Positions 38,485 to 47,700 of a stretch of 64,000 nucleotides of DNA are shown piece after piece. This stretch comes from Candidatus Roseilinea sp. (GTDB taxonomy: Bacteria; Chloroflexota; Anaerolineae; J036; Brachytrichaceae). The notes beneath the pieces were generated by a model. It was given only the letters and a program-made list of their open reading frames with translations. It was not told the DNA's origin and ran no database searches. Position numbers and translations under genes: made by a program. Each line of letters begins with the position of its first letter. The first letter of the stretch is position 1. The DNA is taken from assembly GCA_025998955.1 (NCBI GenBank), contig AP024676.1, positions 3,286,001-3,350,000 of the forward strand, written 5' to 3'.

Positions 38485-39181
38485 CCTTTTGCAACAAGGT
38501 CAGCGCGCTGCACACGGGACAACTGGCGTCCGCCCACGAGGCCAACGTCTCCAGGTTGATAGCCTGTTGATTGGCCGCATCGGCTCGACCAGCGCGGCGC
38601 AGCTTGCGGCGGCGAGTGATCAGCGCCGCGACCAGCCCCAGCGCGAGGACGGCGACGGCAATGCCGATCAGCGCGGGCAACGGCAGTTGCATTTGCTTCA
38701 GCGCCGCGCCGCCAGCGTAGCCGATGGCGTAGTGCCAGCCGAGAAAGAACGCGCTGCCCAGCACAAGCCCCGGTAGGTAACGGCGCGGCGGCAGGTCGGC
38801 CAGCCCCGACGCCGGCGTGGTGGCAATGCGCAGTCCGGGCGTGGTCAAGCCCAGCGCAACCGCGGCGCTGCCGCCCTTGCGCACGCGCGCCATCATCACG
38901 TCCAGCCGCTGTGGCGTTAGGCCGATGAACTTGCCGACGCGGTAAATGAAGCGCCGTCCGGGGCCGCGCGCGACGGTGTATTGAAACAACCCGCCCAGCA
39001 GCATGGGGATGAGCAGGGCAGCGAAGCCGGCGACCAAAGCAATCTCGCCTGCCGCCGATTGCGCGGCCACGCCCAGCATGATCAGGTCGGCCGGGATCGG
39101 CACCGGCACGCCGAACTCTTTGAGCAGCATGACGGCGAACACGGCCAGTAGCCCGTAGTCGCGCAGCAATTGTTCAAGCAT
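38417..39181 (-). CDS. DedA/SNARE-associated family membrane protein
   Basis: 254 residues. N-terminal DedA signature VMLLKEFGVPVPIPADLIMLG, then several helices and GPGRRFIYRVGKFIGLTPQRLD; final helix at about residues 165-190. DedA proteins are thought to flip or transport lipids and support membrane potential. The last 40 residues form a soluble tail with a CPVC pair (WADASCPVCSALTLL) not typical of the family. Confidence 0.82.
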   Translation of the reverse strand: MLEQLLRDYGLLAVFAVMLLKEFGVPVPIPADLIMLGVAAQSAAGEIALVAGFAALLIPMLLGGLFQYTVARGPGRRFIYRVGKFIGLTPQRLDVMMARVRKGGSAAVALGLTTPGLRIATTPASGLADLPPRRYLPGLVLGSAFFLGWHYAIGYAGGAALKQMQLPLPALIGIAVAVLALGLVAALITRRRKLRRAGRADAANQQAINLETLASWADASCPVCSALTLLQKDEIHLHDHTRTTPTSSQPHARV

Positions 39182-39202
39182 CCTGGTCTCCTCAACACGG
39201 TC

Positions 39203-39847
39203 TCACGCCAGCGCAGGTGTTGTCACAGGCGCACGGGCGGGCACGATCGCTAACGCGACGGCATAGATGATCGTCAGCAGCGGCCCGATCAACCAGATCG
39301 GATCGGGCAGGATGAATACGAACGCGAGCAACGCGCCCGCGGCGACGCCCAACGCGCTCATCCAGCGCGGTAACGCGCGCGCTTGCCATGCTGCGATGCT
39401 GATCAACACAGCGAACCAACCCACGGCAAACGTACCTGCGGCTTGCAAGGATTGGGTGACAATGCGAATCAGGATCGTGCTGCGCGCGTCGGTCGGGTTC
39501 GTTGGATAGAAGCTCTGCGCCGCCTCGAGGAGCCGCAGGCCGAGCATGCCGCTGGCGATGTAGAGCGCCACGGCGGCGATGCCGGCCATCAGTGCCAATT
39601 GCGTCAGCGCCGGCGGCGCCTCACGCAGTTGGACGGTCATCCCCGCGACCACCAGCGCGAGGGCGAGGCCATAGCCGAACTTGAGCCAGTGGCCGACGCG
39701 CAGGGTATCCGCGCCGGTGAGGATGACGCGCATGTCGTCGCTGGGGAAGCCAGCGGCGGGCAGCAGCGCGAGCTCGTAGACTGCGTAGCCGATCAACGAC
39801 AGCGCGAGGGTCAGCGCGCCGAGGCGGGTGAGGGCGGTGTTCGTCAT
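39203..39847 (-). CDS. integral membrane protein, DUF4386-like
   Basis: 214 residues with six predicted helices. Pattern resembles small DUF4386-type membrane proteins (ALYIASGMLGLRLLEAAQSF; a final PDPIWLIGPLLTIIYAVALAI). No catalytic residue visible. It is encoded 21 bases upstream of the DedA-like gene on the same strand, and the two may form a membrane module. Confidence 0.65.
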   Translation of the reverse strand: MTNTALTRLGALTLALSLIGYAVYELALLPAAGFPSDDMRVILTGADTLRVGHWLKFGYGLALALVVAGMTVQLREAPPALTQLALMAGIAAVALYIASGMLGLRLLEAAQSFYPTNPTDARSTILIRIVTQSLQAAGTFAVGWFAVLISIAAWQARALPRWMSALGVAAGALLAFVFILPDPIWLIGPLLTIIYAVALAIVPARAPVTTPALA

Positions 39848-39919
39848 GGATAGTCTCAGCGCCGCCCATCATCCGCGCGCAAGTGCTCACTTACCAGCTC
39901 GTTTTCTGCTCATGCTGGC

Positions 39920-40432
39920 TCATGCCGGATACCCTTGCAGCCCCTTCAATCCCTTCAGTGCTGAAATCTCCCCCGCGTGGCAGTGGTAGTTCAGAATCCA
40001 CAGCCCGATGAACGCGCTCAGCGGCATATCGCCGATCGGCGTGGGCGTGATCTTAGCCAGGGCAGCGTCGTTAAGCGTCGCGAGATGCGCGTCCATGCTG
40101 TCATAGACCTTTTGCGCATACGCGCGTTGCGCTGCCACATCCACCTTCACATGATGTCCCCACTCGTCCCACTTGCCGGGCGGCGGCGGCTCGCTGATGC
40201 CCGCGTTCATGCTCATCATCAGCGGCGCGCCGCCCGTGCAAATCACGTTCACGAAGTAGTCAATGGCGGTGTTGACGTGGGCATAGTTCGCGCCGATGGT
40301 GGCGACCTTGCCGCCGGGCGGCACGTCGTTGGCCAGCGCGTCGTCCACGCCAGCCATCGTGCCTTCGAACCAGTCGCGGGCAAACTTCAGTTGCGCGCGG
40401 AGATTGGTGACGACGTCGTTGTGTTCGGACAT
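39920..40432 (-). CDS. DinB-like four-helix-bundle protein
   Basis: 170 residues from ATG 40432, with GGAGCAAACC upstream. Reads as a DinB/DUF664-type bundle: RAQLKFARDWFEGTMAGVDD, a first histidine in NYAHVNTAID, and HCHAGEISALKGLKG at the C-terminus providing two more potential metal ligands. Members are putative metal-dependent thiol transferases or detoxification proteins. It is next to a cupin gene. Confidence 0.75.
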   Translation of the reverse strand: MSEHNDVVTNLRAQLKFARDWFEGTMAGVDDALANDVPPGGKVATIGANYAHVNTAIDYFVNVICTGGAPLMMSMNAGISEPPPPGKWDEWGHHVKVDVAAQRAYAQKVYDSMDAHLATLNDAALAKITPTPIGDMPLSAFIGLWILNYHCHAGEISALKGLKGLQGYPA

Positions 40433-40535
40433 GGTTTGCTCCTTGTTGATTGAAAAAAGCGTGGCGGTTGCCCGCAACACGATTGTGCTGCGGGCAGTTG
40501 CTCATGGACAAGCTCGTTTTCTACTCACTTCGGCG

Positions 40536-41006
40536 CTATAAGCCGGGCGGCGGCAGCACCTCCATCCCGTATTTGCCGAACAGCGCCGCGATCATCGGGA
40601 AGTCGGGTGGGCCGGGCGGCACCTGCGCCAGCTCGTGGAAGAACGCCTCGAACGAGGCGCCGGGCGTGACGACCCACATCGTGCGGCCGGGCTTCGCGCC
40701 GACGTTCTGGAAGCCGTGCGCCGTGCCACGCGCGAAGTTCAGCACGCTGCCTGGCCCGGCGCGAAACACCTCGCCGCCGAGGAAGATCTCATATTCACCG
40801 TCCAGCACGGTGATCACCTCGTCCTCGCGGCTGTGCACATGCGGCGGGATGCCCAGCCCCGGCGGCGAGATGACCTCGAAGGCGTAATACGCGCCGCCGG
40901 TGTCGGCGCTGCCGATTTTCTCGATTGCAGTGTGGCCGAGTTCGTTCATCTGCTTGCCCTGGCCGGGCAGGACGACGTATGCGGGATTTGCGATTGCGGT
41001 TGTCAT
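40536..41006 (-). CDS. cupin-domain protein
   Basis: 156 residues from ATG 41006 (AAGGAGAAATTGAG upstream). A single cupin barrel: GIPPHVHSREDEVITVLDGEY gives the HxH-x(4)-E metal site, and FARGTAHGFQNVGAKPGR the distal His. A second cupin of the same length class is encoded at 52378, and both end in a similar PPD..KI/MIAALFGKYG-type helix, pointing to paralogy. Confidence 0.88.
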   Translation of the reverse strand: MTTAIANPAYVVLPGQGKQMNELGHTAIEKIGSADTGGAYYAFEVISPPGLGIPPHVHSREDEVITVLDGEYEIFLGGEVFRAGPGSVLNFARGTAHGFQNVGAKPGRTMWVVTPGASFEAFFHELAQVPPGPPDFPMIAALFGKYGMEVLPPPGL

Positions 41007-41099
41007 CTCAATTTCTCCTTGTTTTGAATGTGTAGAGCGTGACACCACACTAACGCCGGCGACGGCGCGGAGAATCGGTGGCAGTACGGAGATTTTGCG

Positions 41100-44000
41100 C
41101 TAGCTGAGAAATTTGTCGGACGCCCACACCGCAATCTGCGCGCGCGACGCAAAGCCGAGCTTGCTCAGGATGTTGGCGACATGCGTCTCGACCGTGCGCT
41201 CGCTCACCACCATCGCTTCGGCAATCTCGCGGTTGCTGCGGCCATGCGCGACGTGCCCAGCCACTTCGCGCTCGCGCCTGGTCAAACCGTCATATTGCGC
41301 CTTGGCCTTGCGGCGCGGTGAATCCAAAACGACGCGGGACATCGAGACTGTTGCCGTCTTGAGCAGGCCGCCGCGCAACGCGTCGTCATCCAAATTGCCT
41401 GCCAGCGTTTCAGCCAGCCGGCGCGCATTCGCAAATGCCGTGGCCGCGTCGTCGCGTTTGCCCTCTGCCAGCAATGCCTTGCCCAGCGACACACCCAACC
41501 GCCATTCCAGCGCAGGCAGGTCGCACTCGCGCGCGCCGGACAGACCGGCCTCGATCGCCTTCGCAGCTTCATGCGCGCGCCCGAGCGCAATCAGCGCTTC
41601 GCCGCGAAGCCAAACGAGATAGGGTATCTTGTCGCTGCGGTGCATGCCGAAGTTGGGTACGGTGTTGATGAGCCGCTCGATCACGTCTAGCGCGCGCTTC
41701 GGCTCGCCCTGCGCGATGAGCAACTCGGCGCGCGCAGCCCACAACTGCCGGAACCCGACGCCGTTCATGGGCGTCTCGTCGCTCCACTCGCCGCGCAGCG
41801 TCGCGTCGGCTGTGCGCAAATCGTCAAGCGCAATGAGCGCCAACGTGAGGAATGCCGCGCAGAAGTGCTGCCAGATGGTCGAGTTGGTTTCGCGCGCCAA
41901 CGCCAACCCCAATTCCAAATGCGCCCGAGCAGGCGCCCACGCCGCCATGTCCCAATGCAGAATGCCGAGCACCATGTTCGCCGTGCACATGAAATGGCGG
42001 TGCTCAATCTCCTCCGCAATCGCCAGCCCGCGCCGGGCATGATCGAGCGCCGGCCCATACTCGCCCGACATGGCATAGTTCAAGCCCAGCCACGTCTGCG
42101 CCAGTGTTTCGATGGGGCGTGCACCCATCGAAATCGCCATTCTCAGCGTTTCGTCACAATCACGAATACGGTCTTGCAGGCGTGATTGTGTTGGCAGCAC
42201 CGTCCGCCCCAGCCAGGCGATGCCGCGCGACGAGCCGATGCTCAGCGCCGTGAGCAATCCGGCGTGGTCGTGCAACTCGCGAAACAATGCGACTGCACGC
42301 GAATAGAACTCGATGCTGCGATGGTATTCGCCTGCGACGTAGTGGCTGATGCCGAGCAGATCGAGGGTAGACGCGATGCCTTGCTTGTCGCCCAGCGACT
42401 CGAACAACCGCAACGCTTCGTTGTGATAGCGAATCGCCTCGAACGGGCGCTCGGCGTTCATGTGCCAGTTGCCCACGCGGTTCATCGTGCTCGCCGCCGA
42501 GCGCGGGTTGTCGAGCCGTGGCGCGATCTCCAGCGCGCCTTGAAATAGCGCACCTGCCGTCACATAGTCGCGCGACGCCCACAGAAACCCGAGATCGAGC
42601 AGCGTTTGCCACTCGACTTGCAGATCGCCGCTCGACTGCGCCGCAGCCAGTGCGACATCGAAGTCCTCACGCGCGTTATCGAACTCACCGACTTGCTCGT
42701 AGGCTTTGCCGCGTGCGCGATGGAGATCGAAGACTTTGAAGGTTCCTTCACTCCGCGCGGCCTTTAGGGTCTCTGCAGCCTCAATCGCCCGCGTAAAGTG
42801 CGCGATGGCTTCGCGCGGTGCGAACACGGCTTCGGCCTTCTTGCCGGCGCGGCATGCGTAGGTCAGCGCCTTTTCCCATGCCGCTGCGTGATAGAAGTGA
42901 TACGACAGTTCCGCGTCGCGCTCGATCAACGTCTGTGCGCACTCCGCCTCGAGGACTTCGCCGACCGCCAGATGCAACTCGCGGCGCTCACGTTTGAGCA
43001 AGGACGAATACGCGGCTTCGCGCGTGAGCGCGTGCCGAAATGCGAATTCGTCCGCGCTGCCCTCGACGACAAGTTGAGCGTCCATCAACTCGCGCAGATT
43101 TGTAACAAGCTCCATCTCGTTCGCCATTGTGAGTTTTTGCAGGAGTGCCGCATCGAATCGCTGCCCGATGACTGATGCGGCCTGAAGCGATTGCCTGGCA
43201 TTGTCGCTCAATCGCTCGGCGCGCTGCGTGACCGCGACTTGCACCGTGCGCGGCACACGCAACTCGCTCGTTTGCTTGCGTGTCCATCGTCCGTTGAGGT
43301 GAAAAATGTCACCCGACGCGACCATCGTGCGCAAGACTTCTTCGACGAAGAATGGGTTGCCCTCGGTGCGCGCGCAAATTGCCTCGAGGAAGTCGCGGCT
43401 GATTGGGTTTGTCTGCTGGAAGATGCCGCGCATCATCGCTTCGACGTCGTGTGATTGCAGCGACATGAGCGCGATCTCGTGCGCCAACCGTTCGCGGTCG
43501 AGTTGCGCGAGGAATCGTTGGAGCGAGTGCGTGGTCTCGTCGCTGCGATACGTCAACAGTAGCGCGATCGGACGCGAGACGATGGCTCGTGCGAGGTGCA
43601 CCAGCAATTCGAGCGACACATCGTCGCACCAGTGCAGGTCTTCGATGACGATGAGTAGAGGCGCGCCATGGCGCTTCTTTACAATGAATGACACCCACGC
43701 GCGAATCAAGTCGCGTTTCTCCTGCTCCGGCTCAGCGATGGGCGCAAGTTCCACATCGGGGAATCGCGCCGCCAGATCCGGCGCGAGCTTCAGGAGTTGA
43801 TCGAGATGCCAGGCTTCTCGAAGAAGTCTGGCATCTGCTCGATGCAACAAATCCACAAATGGCGCGAAGGGCAGCGCGTGATCCTGCTCATAGCAGTTGC
43901 CTTGCAACACCAAGATGTCAGACTTCTCAAAGGAGTCTGACATCTGAATGCACTCGCGCAGCAACCGCGACTTGCCGATGCCGGCCTCGCCGGAGATCAA

Positions 44001-44153
44001 GATTGTCACACCGGCTCCATCACGCGCGCCTTCGATCCAGCGCCGTAGCGCAGCTAATTCATCCACCCGGCCAGCGAGGATGGGCGATAGGATGTTTTGC
44101 TCGGCGACAGTCGGCACAGCACGATGATATGCCAGGACGCAGCAGGACGCCAC
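41100..44153 (-). CDS. giant LuxR-family ATPase regulator (LAL/MalT-like), paralog 1
   Basis: 1,017 residues from GTG 44153; GTG 44114 is also possible. N-terminal AAA/STAND ATPase: Walker A GEAGIGKS (55-62), Walker B LLIVIEDLHWCDD. The middle is a long helical TPR-like sensor region, and the C-terminus carries a LuxR helix-turn-helix (LTRREREVAGHVAHGRSNREIAEAMVVSERTVETHV). Two hairpin repeats are read in frame in the ATPase domain, at 43804-43836 and 43913-43945. It shares two almost identical DNA blocks with paralog 2 (44741-47809) in an otherwise diverged background. Likely activates neighbouring small-enzyme genes on ligand binding; the ligand is unknown. Confidence 0.9.
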   Translation of the reverse strand: MASCCVLAYHRAVPTVAEQNILSPILAGRVDELAALRRWIEGARDGAGVTILISGEAGIGKSRLLRECIQMSDSFEKSDILVLQGNCYEQDHALPFAPFVDLLHRADARLLREAWHLDQLLKLAPDLAARFPDVELAPIAEPEQEKRDLIRAWVSFIVKKRHGAPLLIVIEDLHWCDDVSLELLVHLARAIVSRPIALLLTYRSDETTHSLQRFLAQLDRERLAHEIALMSLQSHDVEAMMRGIFQQTNPISRDFLEAICARTEGNPFFVEEVLRTMVASGDIFHLNGRWTRKQTSELRVPRTVQVAVTQRAERLSDNARQSLQAASVIGQRFDAALLQKLTMANEMELVTNLRELMDAQLVVEGSADEFAFRHALTREAAYSSLLKRERRELHLAVGEVLEAECAQTLIERDAELSYHFYHAAAWEKALTYACRAGKKAEAVFAPREAIAHFTRAIEAAETLKAARSEGTFKVFDLHRARGKAYEQVGEFDNAREDFDVALAAAQSSGDLQVEWQTLLDLGFLWASRDYVTAGALFQGALEIAPRLDNPRSAASTMNRVGNWHMNAERPFEAIRYHNEALRLFESLGDKQGIASTLDLLGISHYVAGEYHRSIEFYSRAVALFRELHDHAGLLTALSIGSSRGIAWLGRTVLPTQSRLQDRIRDCDETLRMAISMGARPIETLAQTWLGLNYAMSGEYGPALDHARRGLAIAEEIEHRHFMCTANMVLGILHWDMAAWAPARAHLELGLALARETNSTIWQHFCAAFLTLALIALDDLRTADATLRGEWSDETPMNGVGFRQLWAARAELLIAQGEPKRALDVIERLINTVPNFGMHRSDKIPYLVWLRGEALIALGRAHEAAKAIEAGLSGARECDLPALEWRLGVSLGKALLAEGKRDDAATAFANARRLAETLAGNLDDDALRGGLLKTATVSMSRVVLDSPRRKAKAQYDGLTRREREVAGHVAHGRSNREIAEAMVVSERTVETHVANILSKLGFASRAQIAVWASDKFLS
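43804..43836. repeat. in-frame palindrome in LuxR paralog 1 (site A)
   Basis: Arms AGATGCCAGGCTT and AAGTCTGGCATCT, 12 of 13 paired, loop CTCGAAG. It encodes RLLREAWHL. The same position in paralog 2 (near 47457-47490) is recognisably related but no longer palindromic. Confidence 0.6.
43913..43945. repeat. in-frame palindrome in LuxR paralog 1 (site B)
   Basis: Perfect 12-base arms AGATGTCAGACT / AGTCTGACATCT, loop TCTCAAAGG. It encodes QMSDSFEKSDIL between the Walker A helix and LVLQGNCYEQ. Paralog 2 has a palindrome at the same place with a shorter loop. Confidence 0.65.
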
Positions 44154-44183
44154 CTTGGAGATGGAGTCCTGCTGCCGGGCGAA

Positions 44184-44618
44184 CTACAACCCCGCCGGCT
44201 GCGGCAGCAAGCCCAGTTGCGCCATCAGGCTCATCGCGTCCTGGTAATTGACCAGCCGCGTCAGTTTGCCGTCCTTCCACTCGTGGACCTCGCACACGTT
44301 GAACTCGACCTTGCGCCCGGTCGGCGGGGCTGCGCCGTTCGGTGTCATCAGCGTGCCGGTGTTCGTGCCGGTTGCGCCGAACTCGACCGCCACCCAGTCA
44401 CCGCTGGCGATGATGTTGCGATGGGTGATGGTGATGTCGGGGAAGGCGCTGGCGAAGCCCATGAAGAACGTGCGGAAGCCATCCTTGCCCTTGGACTGGT
44501 AGCCGTTCGAGTAGCTGACCGTCTCGATGTCGTCGGCGACCAGAGCAAGCACGGCGTCGTAGTCGGCGTTGCTAAAGGCGTTGTGCAATTGTTGGGTCAG
44601 TTGGATATAGGTTGTCAT
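44184..44618 (-). CDS. NTF2-like (SnoaL-type) protein, second copy
   Basis: 144 residues. LTQQLHNAFSNADYDAVLALVADDIETVSY and FRTFFMGFASAFPDITITHRNIIASGDWVAVEFGATGTN are typical of SnoaL-like polyketide cyclase/ester cyclases. It lies between the two giant LuxR genes, 30 bases upstream of paralog 1, and is preceded by GGAGAAACC. It is not closely similar to the copy at 37432. Confidence 0.88.
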   Translation of the reverse strand: MTTYIQLTQQLHNAFSNADYDAVLALVADDIETVSYSNGYQSKGKDGFRTFFMGFASAFPDITITHRNIIASGDWVAVEFGATGTNTGTLMTPNGAAPPTGRKVEFNVCEVHEWKDGKLTRLVNYQDAMSLMAQLGLLPQPAGL

Positions 44619-44736
44619 GATTGGTTTCTCCTTAAATCTGTTGATTGGTCATTGCTAACTCTGCCAACAGGATAAGTAGAAACCACCGCCGGCGCATGGG
44701 GAAAACTACGAAGATTTTGAACGGGGCGATACGCAG

Positions 44737-44765
44737 TTTCTCAATTCTCAATTTTCAATTTCTCC
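44737..44765. repeat. AATTGAG-type repeat supplying LuxR paralog 2 C-terminus
   Basis: On the plus strand TTTCTCAATTCTCAATTTTC and following bases. Read on the minus strand it encodes the last residues EKLKIEN and the TGA stop of paralog 2. Closely matches the repeats at 58352-58384 and 63856-63940. Confidence 0.65.
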
Positions 44766-47700
44766 GCTGCCCACACCGCCAACTGCGATCGCGAGGTGAA
44801 GCCGAGCTTGCCCATTGCGTTTTCGACGTGCTTCTCGACCGTGCGCTCGCTGACAACCAGTTGTTCGGCGATGGCCTTGTTCGTCCTTCCCTGCGCGACC
44901 AACGCCGCCACCTCGCGCTCGCGCGCCGTCAAGCCGTCGAACGCCTGCTTCGCCGCGCGCAAGGGTGTGATCGTTGGCGCGTCCGGCAGCATGGCGTCAA
45001 AGCCGCTCAACAGCGCCGCGCGTATCGCCTTGTCGTCCAGCTCGTCTGCCAGCCCGCACACGATCGTTCGCGCCGAGTCGAATTGTGCCTGCGCCTCATC
45101 GCGCCTGCGCAAGCGGCGATACAGTCTGCCCAGCGCGACGTGGATGCGCCATTCCAGCGGGCGTAACGTCTGCTCTGCCGCCGCCTGCGCCGCCGCAAGC
45201 AGCGCTTGCTCAGCTTCGATCGGGCGATTCAACATGACCAGCGCCTCGCCGCGCAACAAACCCAACCGCGCGCTTGTATTGCTCTGTAAATGCGGTAATG
45301 CCGCGCGCATCGCTTCGACCAGCGCCAGCGCGTCCTGCGCGTTTCGTTCTGCCAGCAACAGTTCAGCGCGAACAGCGTGCGCCAGATGCTGCGACGTGGT
45401 TTGCGCTTCGGCGGGTGCGCGGTTGGGCAACTCGTCCAGTAGGTTGCGCGCCTGGTCAAGTTTGCCCAGTGCAATCAACGTAGAAGCGAGAAAGCTGATC
45501 CCCATGCGAAGAAACTCAGCCGCGCCGACGCGTCGCCCTGCCGCGACGGCATCCGCGAGATGCACGCGCGCCATTTCGAAGGATAAGCAGTCGTGATGTG
45601 TCTTGCCCATGCAAATGTTGGCGACGCCGCCCCACACGGGATTGTCAATGTCGAGCGCGATGTCCAGCGCATCGCGGGCGCAGATCAGCGAGCGGGCATA
45701 CGCGCCGCGCGAACCCATCGCGAGCGCAAGAAACGCGTTGGCGTTGGCTTCACCACCGCGCCATTCGATCTCCTTCGCAAGCTGGATCGCCTCCGAGCCG
45801 AGTTGCCAACATTCGTCCGCGCTCGCCTGCGGAAAAGTGCACACGTCGCTCTGGTAACACCCGCCGCGCAACGCCGCCGTGCCGAGCGTCGAAGAAAGGT
45901 TCATCGGTTGATTGAGCTTGCGAAAAAGCGCGATGGCGGTGTCGTGATATTGCACCGACGCAATGAAATCGCCGCGCAGCATGTTGGCGATGCCGAGCAA
46001 ATCGTTTGTCAACGCCTGCCCCGCCTCGTCGCTCAACGTGACGAAGATACTCAAGGCTTCACGATGCAATGTCAGCGCCGCATCGGATTGCTCCATATTC
46101 AGCCGCCAATTGCCGACGCGATTCAGACTGGCCGCCAGCGTCGCGGGTTGATCGAGTGTGCGCGCCTTGGTCAATGCGCGGTCGAGATAGTCACCCGCGG
46201 TTTGCATGTCGCGCGACGTCCACAAGAAACCCAGGCTGAAGAGGTTCTCCCACTCGGCGCGATTGTCTAGGGTTGATTGGGCCTGTGTCAGCGCCGTTTC
46301 AAAGTCGCTACGCGCCCTGTCGAATTCGCCCAAGGTCTCGTAGGCTTGTGCGCGGGCGCGATGGAGCGATCCCATCCGCTGCCACTCCTCTTCAGGGGAG
46401 GGGAGTTTCTGAGCAGCCTCGATCGCGCGAGAGAAATGCACGATGGCTTCGCGCGGCGCGAACACAGCTTGCGCCTTCTCGCCAGCACGGTGCGCATAGG
46501 TCATCGCCTTGACCCATGCCTCGCCTTCAAATAAGTGATACGACAGTTCCGCGTCGCGCTCGATCAACGTCTGTGCGCACTCCGCCTCGAGGACTTCGCC
46601 GACGGCGCGATGCAGCTCGCGCCGCTCGCGCTTGAGCAGCATGGCGTAGGTCGCCTCGCGCGTTAGCGCGTGCCGAAAGGCGAATTCATCGGCGGTGTTC
46701 TCAACCACCAGTTGCGCATCCATCAGCTCGTGCAAGCCGGCATTCAGTTGCCGCTCATCCATTCCCGTCAGGGATTGCAAGAGCGCTGCGTTGAATCGCT
46801 GCCCGATCACCGCGGCAGTCAGCAACGCTTGCCTTGCACCCGCGTTCAATCGCTCGACCCGTTGCGACATCGCCACCCGTACAGTGCGCGGCACGTGCAA
46901 CTCGCTCGTTTGTCTACGCGTCCAGCGCCCGTTGAACTGAAAGATGTCGCCGGATTCCACCATCGTTCGCAGCACTTCTTCTACGAAAAACGGATTGCCC
47001 TCAGTGCGGGCACAAATCGTTTCGAGGAAGTCGCGGCTGATGGGATTCGTCTGCTGGAAGATGCCGCGCATCATGCTTTCGACGTCGGGCGCGGGCAGCG
47101 GCTTGAGCGTGATCTCGCGCGCCAGGCGTTCGCGGTCGATTTGGGCAAGCAAGCGACTGAGCGAGGCGTTGACTTCGTCGCTGCGATACGTCAGCACGAG
47201 TGCGAGGGGCTGGCTGACAGCGGCGCGCGCCAATTGCAGCAACAGTTCGAGCGACACGTCGTCGCACCAGTGCAGGTCTTCGATGATGAGCAGCAAAGAC
47301 CCTAAAAGTCTACCGAGACCCTTAGGGCCCGATAAGAGAGACATCCACGCTCGAAACAAGTTGTGTTTCTCCTGCTCCGGTTCGGCGATGGGTGCGGGCT
47401 GGATATCGGGGAATTGCGCCGCCAGATCCGGCGCGAGCTTGAGGAGTTGGTCAAGATGTGGGACTTCGCCAAGAAGCCCGATATCTATCCGCCGCAGCAA
47501 ATCTACAAACGGCGCGAACGGCAGCGCGCGATCCTGTTCATAGCAGTTGCCTTGCAACACCAACATGTCAGACTTCTTTGAGAAGTCTGACATCTGAATG
47601 CACTCGCGCAGCAACCGCGACTTGCCGATGCCGGCCTCGCCGGAGATCAAGATTGTCACACCGGCTTCATCACGCGCGCCTTCGATCCAGCGCCGTAGCG

